NCBI GenBank assembly: GCA_965371445.1
Contig: CBDUYN010000307.1
Location: 1-6,580, forward strand
Source: DASWIG01 sp965371445
GTDB taxonomy: Bacteria; Acidobacteriota; Thermoanaerobaculia; Multivoradales; J023
Reading direction: 5' to 3'
DNA: 6,580 nt
In this document: positions 1 to 6,193 of the stretch, piece after piece
Layout of the letters: every line of letters starts with the position of its first letter
How positions within the stretch are numbered: the stretch's first letter is position 1
The notes under the pieces: generated by a model
What the model was told of the DNA's origin: nothing
The model's database searches: none
Seen by the model: only the letters and a program-made list of their open reading frames with translations
Made by a program: the position numbers and the translations under genes

Positions 1-28
1 GGACCAAGGGGTTGACACAGGGTGTCTT

Positions 29-70
29 CAGCCGTCTTTTCATCTATAGCACGGGGCTTTAGCCCCGAGC
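29..70 (+). repeat. Dispersed palindromic repeat, copy 1
   Basis: This 42-bp stretch contains the perfect inverted repeat CGGGGCT-TT-AGCCCCG (52-67), preceded by TCTATAGCA. A closely matching copy lies in opposite orientation at 6089-6129: both share CAGCCGTCTT, then a 4-5 nt variable gap, then TCTATAGCACGGG and the arm GAGC. A second hairpin (62-67 with 70-75) overlaps the first, so the two folds exclude each other. The repeat sits just downstream of the peptidase gene and could fold at its transcript's 3' end, but no T-run follows, so I do not call it a terminator. It is an intergenic REP-like element of unknown function. Confidence 0.75.
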
Positions 71-144
71 GGGGCGGCCCGAGGCACGACGATGGGTCAG
101 GGCACGGCGCTCGATCGAGGAACGGCCGGCGTCCGCAACGGGCC

Positions 145-3100
145 TCAGCGCTCGACGACCGTCACCTCGAAGACCAGCTTCTCCTCGCCCCGGCGCACCA
201 ACGCCCGGACGCTCTGCCCCGGCTGAAGCGTCCGCAAGTGCCCGGAGAAGGCCCGCAGGTCGGTCATCTCGACGTCGTCGATGCGCAGCAGGACGTCCCC
301 TTCCTTGAGTCCCGCCTTCTCCGCCGGAGAGCCCGGCGTGACCCCGGAGAGCTTCACCCCCGGACCCTCGAACGCGAAGTCCGGCACGCTCCCGAAGCTC
401 ACCCGGCGGCCCCCCTGAGAGGGCACGGCGGCCGGTTTTTCTGCCGTTTCAGTGCCGGCAATAGTTACGGTCATCCGGTCTTCGCGCTCGCCGAGGTAGA
501 CGATCCCCTCCTTGACAAAAGTCGCGATCTTCACCAGGCCCGCCACGTCGATCTTTTCCGCCACGTCCCCCGGACGGTGGTAGTCGCTATGGGCGTCGGT
601 AAAAATTTGTACCCCGGGGATTCCCTTTTCAATGAAAGTCCACTGGTCCGACCCTTCGGCCGATCCCGGGATGTTGCGGCTTTCGACCCCGGTCACGAAC
701 GACGCGCCGCGGAAGATGTGCTGCCATTCGCTCGCCGTCCCGGTACCCAGGACCGAAAGCTTTTTGTCGCCCAGGCGTCCGATCGTGTCGAGGTTGACGA
801 TGCCCCAAACGTCCTCGATCGGGAAGAGCGGATTTTCGACGTAGTGTCTTGAGCCGAGGCGACCCGCCTCCTCGGTGGTGAATGCGGCGAAGACGAGGTT
901 GCGCGACGGTTTCTCGGCCGCCGCGATCGTCTTCGCGAGCTCGATCAGCACCGCGACGCCCGAGGCGTTGTCGTCGGCCCCGGGGTGGATCTGCCCCGCA
1001 AAGCCCTGGCGGGCGTCGGGCCAGCCGCGTCCCAGGTGGTCGTGGTGGGCCGAGAGGATCGCCGACTGCGTGCTCCACTCGGCGCGGCTCCCTGGAAGGT
1101 AACCGATCACGTTCGCGACCTCGGTCTCGCCATCGGGACCCTCGACCTGGAAGCGCTGAAACCAAGTCCCGTCGTCGCCGCCGGGACGTAGCCCCGCCGC
1201 CTCGAGCTGCTGGGCGACGTACTCCGTGGCCTTCCGGAGCCCGTCGCTCCCGACGCCGCGGCCTTCGAGCTCCGGCGACGCCAGGTACTCGACGTGGGCG
1301 CGGAGCGTCTGCTGCGAAAACACCGGCGGCAGCTCGGCCAAGGCCGTACGTTTCTCGAAACGTGCCGCGCCGAGCGCCGGCTCGCCGTCGCGGCGCAGGT
1401 CGACGACCATCGGCGAGTCGCTCGTCGGCCACTGGCCTTTGACGGTGTTCGCCGGCTCCTCGCCCGCGAAGCCAAGGTAGGAGTACTTGCCGTAGTGCGG
1501 GAGCTTGCGTCCCATGCCCGGGAACGCCGCCGCCGGCTCCACGACGAGCCAGCCCACCGCTTTCTCAAGGTTTTCCGGATGACGGCGGATCCAGACGACG
1601 GAATGGTCGGCAAAGGGGATTTCCTCGCGCTCGACGACGATTTTCTCGTCGTCCATCTCCACCCCGCGGTTCGGGTCCGCCACGAAAAGGCCGGCGAAGC
1701 GGTTGCCGCGTCCCAGGATCCAGACGCCGCGATCGGCGGGCAGGGCGTCGACGTCGGTGTCGAGGCGGACGTCGACCGCGTGGCTGTCGCTCTGCCAGCC
1801 GGCCATCAGCTCGCGGTAGCGTCGCTGCTCGTCCTCGCCCGCCGCCGACGGCAGAAGCGCCAGGATCTCGGGCTCGCCGAAGATCTGGCCGATCGAGGAC
1901 GGCGTCTCCCGCGGATCGAGCAGGCGGAAGGAGTCGAAGAGGGGGTCGACGTGGAGGCGCAGAGGCCGCTTCAACGTCTGTACCTCGAAGGCCGTCGCCT
2001 TCCCCGCGAGGGTCACGACGGAAAGCTCCGCTCCGTCCGCCGTCTCGACCGCGAGCGGGACGTCGAAGGCGAGGGGCTCGCCCTTCTGGACCTGCTCGAG
2101 GCGTCCGCTGACGGTGAAGCCGCCGTCCGACTCGGCGACACCGTCGACGGTGACCTTAAGGTCGACCGCGCCCGTCCGCTCGACCCAGTCGGTGAAGAAG
2201 CGTCCGAGATCCTCGCCCTCGGCGACGCCTTCGAAGGCAGCGCGCAAGTCGGCGAAAGCGGCCCGCTGACCTTTGTGCTTGCGGTTGAAACGCTGCAGGG
2301 CACGGACGAACGCCTCGTCGCCGAGGCGCCGGCGCAGCATATGAAAGCCCATCAATGTCTTGCCGTAGCCCACCGCCTCGGTCGCCGCCGAATGACGCGA
2401 GCGAAACTCCCGCAAGGGAAAGTCTCGTCCTTCCTTCACGTAGTCGCGGTACTTCCGGAGCACCCCGCGGCGGTACTCGTCGCCCTTGCCGCGCTGCTCC
2501 TGCACCAGGTGGTCGGCCATGTAGGCCGTCAGCCCTTCGCACCAATTGCCCGTAGCGTAGTCGACAAAAACCGAGTTGCCCCACCAGTTGTGAAGGATTT
2601 CGTGCGGGTAGGAGGAGTGCAGAATGAACGGAAAACGGAGGACCTGCGGTCCCAGGAGCGTAAACGACGGCATGCCGTAGCCCGTCTCCCAGAAATTCTC
2701 GACGAGGGCGAACTTTCCGTAGGGATAAGGACCGATCAGCTCGCGGTACATCTCGAGGTACTGCGCGGTCGTCGTCAAGTACTTCGAGGCCAGGGAGTCG
2801 TCCGCCTCGTGGAGGTAGACGAGGGTCTCGACCGCTCCCGCCGTGTCCCGGTAGACGAGCAAAGGGCCGCCGACAAGGTAGATCTCGTCCATCGGGCCGG
2901 CGGAGGACCAACGGGCGCGGCCGTCGTCCCGGGAGGAGCCGTCGCCCTGGCTGATGACGTGCCAGCCTTCGGGGGCGGTGACCTCGAGCTCGAACTCCAC
3001 GAGGTCGTCGGAGAAGTGCGGATACCAGAAGCTGCCGCCCGAGTGGTAGACGCCCTCCTCGGAGAGGACGCCGATCGTCTCACGGAAGCCCCGGGTGTAT

Positions 3101-3495
3101 TCCTCCTTGGCGTCGGAGAGGCCAAAGTCCATGGGACCGCTGTAGGTGAGGGTCACCCGGCCGTCCTCGGGAGGCGACTCGAAGCGGTAGCGGGCGAGCT
3201 CGAGGTCGTCGTTCAGGCCGCTCATGCCGTTGATGCTGAAAAAAGACCCGACGTCGCCCGTGGGGACGAGGCTTGCCGGCGGTGAGCTCGCGCGAACCGT
3301 CAAGGCGGCGTTGACGAGGAGCTCCGCGGCGGCCTCGCCCTCGGGGAAGGTGACGGTGTTGGTGACGGTGAGCGTCCCGGTCGTGGGGTCGAGGTCGACC
3401 TGCATCTGGTGGTGGACGTGGGATGCGGCAGCCGTGGCGGAGGCGAGCCCGGCGACGGCGAGGAGGAGGGAGAGGGTTCTCTGGACTTTTTGCAT
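145..3495 (-). CDS. Secreted M1-M28-PDZ fusion metallopeptidase
   Basis: This 1116-aa exported protein carries two zinc-peptidase domains and probably trims peptides outside the cytoplasm. Residues 1-24 form a signal peptide (MQKVQR, then LSLLLAVAGLA, with an AAA-S cleavage site). The M1 domain (about 25-445) has HEILHNWWG at 298-306, the third zinc-ligand glutamate at E320 in NWCEG, and a probable catalytic tyrosine at Y377. The usual GAMEN exopeptidase motif is replaced by GYGMPSFT. A linker without a recognised fold spans about 450-715. The M28 domain (about 724-1000) shows ligands H817 (AHHDHLG), D841 (GADDNASG), E875/E876 (TTEEAGRLGS), D903 (NLDTIGR) and H973 (DYHRPGD). A PDZ domain fills about 1032-1116 (SPAEKAGLKEGDVLLRID). 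I chose the ATG at 3495 because it gives a compact signal peptide. An in-frame ATG at 3534 overlaps the toxin stop as ATGA and would add 13 residues. Family assignment is firm; substrates are unknown. Confidence 0.93.
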   Translation of the reverse strand: MQKVQRTLSLLLAVAGLASATAAASHVHHQMQVDLDPTTGTLTVTNTVTFPEGEAAAELLVNAALTVRASSPPASLVPTGDVGSFFSINGMSGLNDDLELARYRFESPPEDGRVTLTYSGPMDFGLSDAKEEYTRGFRETIGVLSEEGVYHSGGSFWYPHFSDDLVEFELEVTAPEGWHVISQGDGSSRDDGRARWSSAGPMDEIYLVGGPLLVYRDTAGAVETLVYLHEADDSLASKYLTTTAQYLEMYRELIGPYPYGKFALVENFWETGYGMPSFTLLGPQVLRFPFILHSSYPHEILHNWWGNSVFVDYATGNWCEGLTAYMADHLVQEQRGKGDEYRRGVLRKYRDYVKEGRDFPLREFRSRHSAATEAVGYGKTLMGFHMLRRRLGDEAFVRALQRFNRKHKGQRAAFADLRAAFEGVAEGEDLGRFFTDWVERTGAVDLKVTVDGVAESDGGFTVSGRLEQVQKGEPLAFDVPLAVETADGAELSVVTLAGKATAFEVQTLKRPLRLHVDPLFDSFRLLDPRETPSSIGQIFGEPEILALLPSAAGEDEQRRYRELMAGWQSDSHAVDVRLDTDVDALPADRGVWILGRGNRFAGLFVADPNRGVEMDDEKIVVEREEIPFADHSVVWIRRHPENLEKAVGWLVVEPAAAFPGMGRKLPHYGKYSYLGFAGEEPANTVKGQWPTSDSPMVVDLRRDGEPALGAARFEKRTALAELPPVFSQQTLRAHVEYLASPELEGRGVGSDGLRKATEYVAQQLEAAGLRPGGDDGTWFQRFQVEGPDGETEVANVIGYLPGSRAEWSTQSAILSAHHDHLGRGWPDARQGFAGQIHPGADDNASGVAVLIELAKTIAAAEKPSRNLVFAAFTTEEAGRLGSRHYVENPLFPIEDVWGIVNLDTIGRLGDKKLSVLGTGTASEWQHIFRGASFVTGVESRNIPGSAEGSDQWTFIEKGIPGVQIFTDAHSDYHRPGDVAEKIDVAGLVKIATFVKEGIVYLGEREDRMTVTIAGTETAEKPAAVPSQGGRRVSFGSVPDFAFEGPGVKLSGVTPGSPAEKAGLKEGDVLLRIDDVEMTDLRAFSGHLRTLQPGQSVRALVRRGEEKLVFEVTVVER

Positions 3496-3530
3496 GGTGT
3501 CTCTGTCGAGTTTCGAGAAGAAGCCGGACC

Positions 3531-3857
3531 TCATTCACAGCCGGCGGCGAGGCGTAAGGCCCAGCACACAGCGTTCATCTTTTGCTCACCGAGGCTTCCG
3601 ACGTAGCGTTGAAGGAGGCGTTTCTCCACCGTCTGGACGTGGTCGAGGGTCACGGCTGAATCTCCCTTTAGCCCTTCGTCGATGCCGACGTGGACCTCGC
3701 TCGGAGCCCCACGGCGGGTCGACGTGATGGGGGCGACCATGACCGAATGCAGGAAGGGGATGGCGTCCTCACGGGTGAGGACCAGGACAGGCCGCCTCTT
3801 GTCCGGTGGCTTGAAAGTGTAGAGCCAGATTTCGCCCCGGTTCACTCGGGTGGCCAT
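3531..3857 (-). CDS. PemK/MazF-family toxin (endoribonuclease)
   Basis: This 108-aa protein fits the small SH3-like barrel of the PemK/MazF toxins, which cleave RNA and are held inactive by an antitoxin. Family features in order are RGEIWLY (7-13), RRPVLVLTRED (21-31), VMVAPITSTRRG (39-50), the EVHVG strand (54-58), GLKGDSAVTLDHVQTVEK (62-79), then LLQRYVGSLGEQKM. Length and motif order match intact members, so it looks functional. The DHVQT segment replaces the commoner DQI or DQh form. The ATG at 3857 was chosen because it gives the canonical short MATRVNRGEIW start and a 16-bp overlap with the antitoxin gene. An upstream in-frame extension to 4163 would run through the antitoxin in another frame and is not credible. 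Its stop codon overlaps a possible start of the downstream peptidase gene. Family call is strong; RNA target is unknown. Confidence 0.92.
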   Translation of the reverse strand: MATRVNRGEIWLYTFKPPDKRRPVLVLTREDAIPFLHSVMVAPITSTRRGAPSEVHVGIDEGLKGDSAVTLDHVQTVEKRLLQRYVGSLGEQKMNAVCWALRLAAGCE

Positions 3858-4081
3858 ACGCCCTGTTGCTCCCAGCCCTCGAACTCTTCGCCAAGGCCAC
3901 CGTCCTCGCCATAGGCACGGCGGTATTGCTCGGCGATGCTGTCCTCGCGACGAGGAGCGGGCTCTTCCGCCAGCACCTGGCGGAGCTTTTCGAGGACGAG
4001 AGCGACCTTGCTGGTTTTCGTCGTCGCCCCGAGCGCTTCCAGCCGTTCCTCGATGTCCTGGTCGATCGTTATGGAGAGCAT
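3842..4081 (-). CDS. Ribbon-helix-helix-like antitoxin of the PemK/MazF pair
   Basis: This 79-aa acidic protein precedes the toxin and overlaps it by 16 bp, the classic antitoxin-first arrangement. The N-terminal half has an RHH-like pattern: a short strand MLSITID, helix IEERLEALG, the turn TTKTS, then helix KVALVLEKLRQVLAE. Such domains dimerise and bind the operon's own operator. The C-terminal half is acidic, with the tail EEFEGWEQQGVWPPE, as expected of a flexible toxin-binding segment. The start at 4081 is set by a good AAGGA ribosome-binding site 7 nt upstream. A longer reading from 4114 adds 11 residues with no comparable site. Autoregulation by the antitoxin and its complex with toxin is the family norm and is inferred here. 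I cannot name the antitoxin subfamily with certainty. Confidence 0.85.
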   Translation of the reverse strand: MLSITIDQDIEERLEALGATTKTSKVALVLEKLRQVLAEEPAPRREDSIAEQYRRAYGEDGGLGEEFEGWEQQGVWPPE

Positions 4082-4088
4082 CAAACAG

Positions 4089-4093
4089 TCCTT
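4089..4093 (-). promoter_or_regulatory. Ribosome-binding site of the antitoxin gene
   Basis: AAGGA on the minus strand lies 7 nt upstream of the ATG at 4081. It is the clearest Shine-Dalgarno match in the window and decides the antitoxin start against the upstream in-frame ATG at 4114. Confidence 0.7.
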
Positions 4094-4119
4094 CAGGTCG
4101 ATGGAGCTCTGCAAGAGCG

Positions 4120-4128
4120 ACTATACCA
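4120..4128 (-). promoter_or_regulatory. Candidate extended -10 promoter of the toxin-antitoxin operon
   Basis: Read on the minus strand this is TGGTATAGT, an extended -10 element (TG-N-TATAGT) with one mismatch to TATAAT in the hexamer. It sits 38 nt upstream of the antitoxin ATG, giving a predicted leader of about 30 nt. No good -35 hexamer lies 16-18 nt upstream, which is tolerable for an extended -10 promoter. It lies in the 111-bp gap between the divergent antitoxin gene and kinase relic, where an antitoxin operator would also be expected. No transcription data are available. Confidence 0.45.
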
Positions 4129-4473
4129 CGAGCCGTCAGAACACCGGACGACCCTCGTGACACGGACCCGACGATCTGCGAAGCTTCCCCGCATGGCCCG
4201 CGACGACGTCCGCTTCGAGCCCGGTGACGTCCTCGCCGGACGCTACCAGATCGAGATCCGTCTCGGCGCCGGCGCCCAGGGCGAGGTCTTCCGCGCCTAC
4301 GACCAGAAGCTCAAGAAGCCCGTGGCCCTCAAGCTCCTGCCCAAGGATGCGGAGGACGACCCGGAAAAGCTCGGGCAGCTCCTGCACGAGGTCCGGACGG
4401 CCCAGGACGTCACCCATCCCAACGTCCTGCGCATCTTCGACGTCGCGAGGCCGACGGACGCCACTTCGTCTCG

Positions 4474-5901
4474 ATGGAGCTGGTCGAGGGCTGGAGCCTC
4501 GCGGGCCTGCTGCGAGTCGCTGCGCCCTTGACGCCGCCCAGAGCGCCTTCCTCGCCCGCTGGCTCGGCCGCCTCGAAGGTGGAGAGGATCGCGAGGGAGC
4601 CGAGGCGTTGGCGTCGGTGCTGGAGGGGAACCGGCGTCTGGAGGAGATCGCCGGCAACCCTCGTGCTGACGCTGACGCGGGAGAACCGGGCGCTCGGCCT
4701 GCGCGCCGTCGCCACGGCCGACGGCCTCGACGACGCGACGCTACGCCAGGTGCTCGAGCTCACCGACGATTGGCAGGAACGCCGCAAGGTCTTCGAGCAA
4801 ATCCCGGAGCTCGTCGGAGAGCCCGAGCGGGCGCTCGCCCTCGTCGACCGGTTGCGACAAAGCACCCGCAACGGCAACGACCTCTTCTTCCTCGAACGTA
4901 CGGCGTCCGAGATCGGCCGCCGGGATCCGCAGGCGGAGCGGCTCGCCTCGAGGCTGCGCGACCGCTTCTTCGATCACGTCCCGATGCCTCCGGCGGAGCT
5001 TTTTCAGGGGGTCGACACGCCGCTCGACGGCCGCGTCGCCTTGTGGCGGGACATCCCGGCGGGGTCTTTTCTCATGGGAAGCCCCGAGGGTGCCGACTTC
5101 GAGAAGCCTCAGCACCCTGTGGAGATCACCAAGCCGTTCCGGATGGCGGCGGTTCCCGTCACTAACGCGCAGTACGCGGCCTTCGATCCGGATCCTGCGA
5201 AGGACGAGCCCCCGGACCACCCGGTCAGGGGTGTGAGTTGGTTCGCGGCGACGGCCTTCTGCCGCTGGCTCTCGCAGGCTCTGCCGGAGACGCGGGGAGC
5301 GCGGCTCCCCACCGAGGAGGAGTGGGAGTACGCGTGCCGCGCCGGTAGCCAGACGAAGTACTGGCGTGGCGACACCGAAGCCGACCTGGCACGCGTCGGC
5401 TGGTACGACAAGAACTCGGGAAATCAAACCCACCCGGTCGGCGAGAAGCCGGCCAACCCCTGGGGCCTTTACGACGTCCACGGCAACGTCTGGGAGTGGA
5501 CGCTGAGCCCGTTCACTGATGAAGGCTATTCAGGCCGTGACTCGGGCTTCAAGGTCGACCCGTCGGCGGTTTCTGTCGATGAAGCGGCAGATCATGCCGC
5601 CGCCGGCGGCCATCCTGTGTACCGCGGCGGCAGCGCTTGGAACGACCCGGACAGGACACGCGCAGCGTATCGGAACAGGGACTGGATCGAGATCGTGCAC
5701 GAGAACGACGGATTGCGGGTCGTCTTGCCGCCTTTGCCCGCCGCCCCGAGCCCGCGGCCGCGCGCCCGAGGGCCCCGCGGCACCGAGCAGGCCCGTCCCC
5801 GGCGGTGGACTTCCTGTCCAGCCGCGTTTGCCGTCCGTTCTGGTAGGGGGGAGCCCGGCTCCTCTCCGAACGTCCGGACGTGCTCAGTAGCCGGGAGCTA
5901 A
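4474..5901 (+). CDS. Longest surviving reading frame of the relic, with FGE-like (SUMF1) domain
   Basis: This is a 475-codon open frame; automated annotation would probably report it as a formylglycine-generating-enzyme-family protein. Residues 1-19 are kinase hinge (MELVEGWSLAGLL), about 20-62 are out-of-frame Pro/Arg-rich sequence, 63-190 are helical (LRQVLELTDDWQERRK, FEQIPELVGEPERALAL, GNDLFFLERTASEIG), and about 190-420 are the FGE-like domain. Its motifs are GSFLMGS (197-203), PVTNAQYAAFD, VSWFAATAFCRWLS, RLPTEEEWEYACRAGS (from 277), GWYDKNSGNQTHPVGEK, GLYDVHGNVWEW and YRGGSAW (383-389), ending at GLRVVLP (413-419). Genuine FGE needs a cysteine pair around the GGS region; none is present, so it is more likely a C-type-lectin-fold binding domain. 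About 56 Pro/Arg-rich residues follow, and the TAA stop lies inside a palindromic repeat, so the native stop may be lost. Whether it is translated, perhaps from an internal start such as ATG 4984, is unknown. Confidence 0.6.
   Translation: MELVEGWSLAGLLRVAAPLTPPRAPSSPAGSAASKVERIAREPRRWRRCWRGTGVWRRSPATLVLTLTRENRALGLRAVATADGLDDATLRQVLELTDDWQERRKVFEQIPELVGEPERALALVDRLRQSTRNGNDLFFLERTASEIGRRDPQAERLASRLRDRFFDHVPMPPAELFQGVDTPLDGRVALWRDIPAGSFLMGSPEGADFEKPQHPVEITKPFRMAAVPVTNAQYAAFDPDPAKDEPPDHPVRGVSWFAATAFCRWLSQALPETRGARLPTEEEWEYACRAGSQTKYWRGDTEADLARVGWYDKNSGNQTHPVGEKPANPWGLYDVHGNVWEWTLSPFTDEGYSGRDSGFKVDPSAVSVDEAADHAAAGGHPVYRGGSAWNDPDRTRAAYRNRDWIEIVHENDGLRVVLPPLPAAPSPRPRARGPRGTEQARPRRWTSCPAAFAVRSGRGEPGSSPNVRTCSVAGS
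4530..4662 (+). other. Probable NACHT/STAND NTPase remnant
   Basis: In the frame beginning near 4530 the translation includes DAAQSAFLARWLGRLEGG, then EALASVLEGNRRLEEIAGNP. This resembles the region after the nucleotide-binding core of bacterial NACHT proteins, where a helical stretch leads into a conserved (L/I)AxNPLLL-type motif. The shifted frame continues LVLTLT, completing NP-LVLTLT after a two-base restoration. Walker A, Walker B and sensor motifs are absent and would have lain in the deleted part between this fragment and the kinase N-lobe. The assignment rests on motif memory, not a search. Confidence 0.5.
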
Positions 5902-5976
5902 GCTCCCGGGACGCCGGGGCCGTCCGAACCGGTCCCCGGCGTCGCTTGCCTGGGCTCCCCCCTTTAGGAAAGGGGG
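5850..5976. repeat. Cluster of short palindromes directly after the relic
   Basis: Five inverted repeats follow in close succession: GGAGC-CCG-GCTCC (5850-5862), the palindrome CGTCCGGACG (5871-5880), CCGGGAGCT-A-AGCTCCCGG (5891-5909), GCCGGGGCCG with a partner at 5930-5940 including one bulged T (5913-5940), and CCCCCTTT-AGG-AAAGGGGG (5958-5976). The third contains the TAA stop of the preceding reading frame at its centre. None has a downstream T-run on the plus strand, so none is a standard intrinsic terminator, although together they could obstruct transcription or protect RNA 3' ends. The arrangement looks like a REP/BIME-type intergenic mosaic. Confidence 0.65.
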
Positions 5977-6003
5977 TTAGGGCCGGCCGAGAGCGGCGAT
6001 TTC

Positions 6004-6026
6004 CCCGGCGGACGAAGTCCGCCGGG
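6004..6026. repeat. Perfect 10-bp hairpin with GAA loop
   Basis: CCCGGCGGAC, loop GAA, GTCCGCCGGG form a perfect 10-bp stem (6004-6013 with 6017-6026). It is the most stable-looking hairpin in the window. A second, shorter hairpin GAGCCT/AGGCTC with a 9-nt loop follows at 6036-6056. No T-run follows either. The form (G+C-rich arms, 1-4 nt loop) matches the other palindromes of this region, suggesting one family of small dispersed elements. Confidence 0.7.
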
Positions 6027-6088
6027 ACAGCGGTCGAGCCTATGCCCTACAGGCTCCTAGAGCGGCCCTATGTCGGATCCAATGCAAC

Positions 6089-6129
6089 GCTCGGGTAAAG
6101 ACCCGTGCTATAGACGAAGAAGACGGCTG
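6089..6129 (-). repeat. Dispersed palindromic repeat, copy 2 (inverted relative to copy 1)
   Basis: On the minus strand this 41-bp segment reads CAGCCGTCTT, a short gap, TCTATAGCACGGGTCTTTA and CCCGAGC. Its core hairpin is CGGGT-AAAG-ACCCG (plus strand 6092-6105), where copy 1 has CGGGGCT-TT-AGCCCCG. The loop and arms differ while the flanks are conserved. Together the two copies bracket the genes of this window in inverted orientation. Confidence 0.75.
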
Positions 6130-6193
6130 CGCGCCCCGGGCTAAAGCAGCCTCAGAAGCTCTTTCAGCCCCCACGACGGACGCCCACCAGGAT

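Larger units (their letters stand above)
4193..5901 (+). pseudogene. Decayed Ser/Thr kinase-NACHT-FGE multidomain gene
   Basis: The fragments lie in three changing frames. Frame A (ATG 4193 to stop 4531) encodes a Hanks-kinase N-lobe: GRYQIEIRLGAGAQGEVF glycine loop (G25-G30), ALK lysine K47, helix-C glutamate E66, HPNVLRIFDV. At about 4444-4448 one base appears lost: restoring it gives DVGEADGRHFVSMELVEG, the kinase beta4-beta5/hinge, which continues in the next frame from 4474. Near 4530 the kinase stops, without an HRD catalytic loop or DFG, and a third frame gives LDAAQSAFLARWLGRLEGG...LEEIAGNP, resembling the end of a NACHT/STAND NTPase. At about 4662 a two-base loss in a CT run restores the second frame (LVLTLTRENRAL), which stays open through a helical segment and an FGE-like domain. 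Kinase-FGE and NACHT-FGE proteins are known in bacteria; the triple architecture here is inferred. No strong ribosome-binding site precedes 4193. Sequencing indels could mimic the frameshifts but not the missing kinase C-lobe. Confidence 0.75.

Noticed and set aside
22..852. 276-codon open frame on the plus strand
   Set aside because: Antisense to the PDZ and M28 coding region and starting inside the palindromic repeat. The M28 and PDZ motifs on the other strand prove which frame is coding.
1294..3285. 663-codon open frame on the plus strand opposite the peptidase gene
   Set aside because: It mirrors the codon bias of the strong minus-strand gene, shows no domain, and its translation is Arg/Val/Asp-rich as expected for an antisense shadow in G+C-rich DNA.
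4193..4700. Programmed ribosomal frameshifting joining the kinase, NACHT and FGE frames
   Set aside because: No slippery heptamer or downstream pseudoknot is evident, and frameshifting could not supply the missing kinase C-lobe and NTPase core. Decay is simpler.
5617..5730. Active diversity-generating retroelement
   Set aside because: No template repeat, accessory gene or reverse transcriptase in the window, and the tail motif also fits ordinary FGE-like domains. Kept only as a low-weight observation.
5958..5976. Rho-independent terminator
   Set aside because: The stem CCCCCTTT/AAAGGGGG is followed by TTAGGG on the plus strand and is not followed by a T-run on the minus strand.
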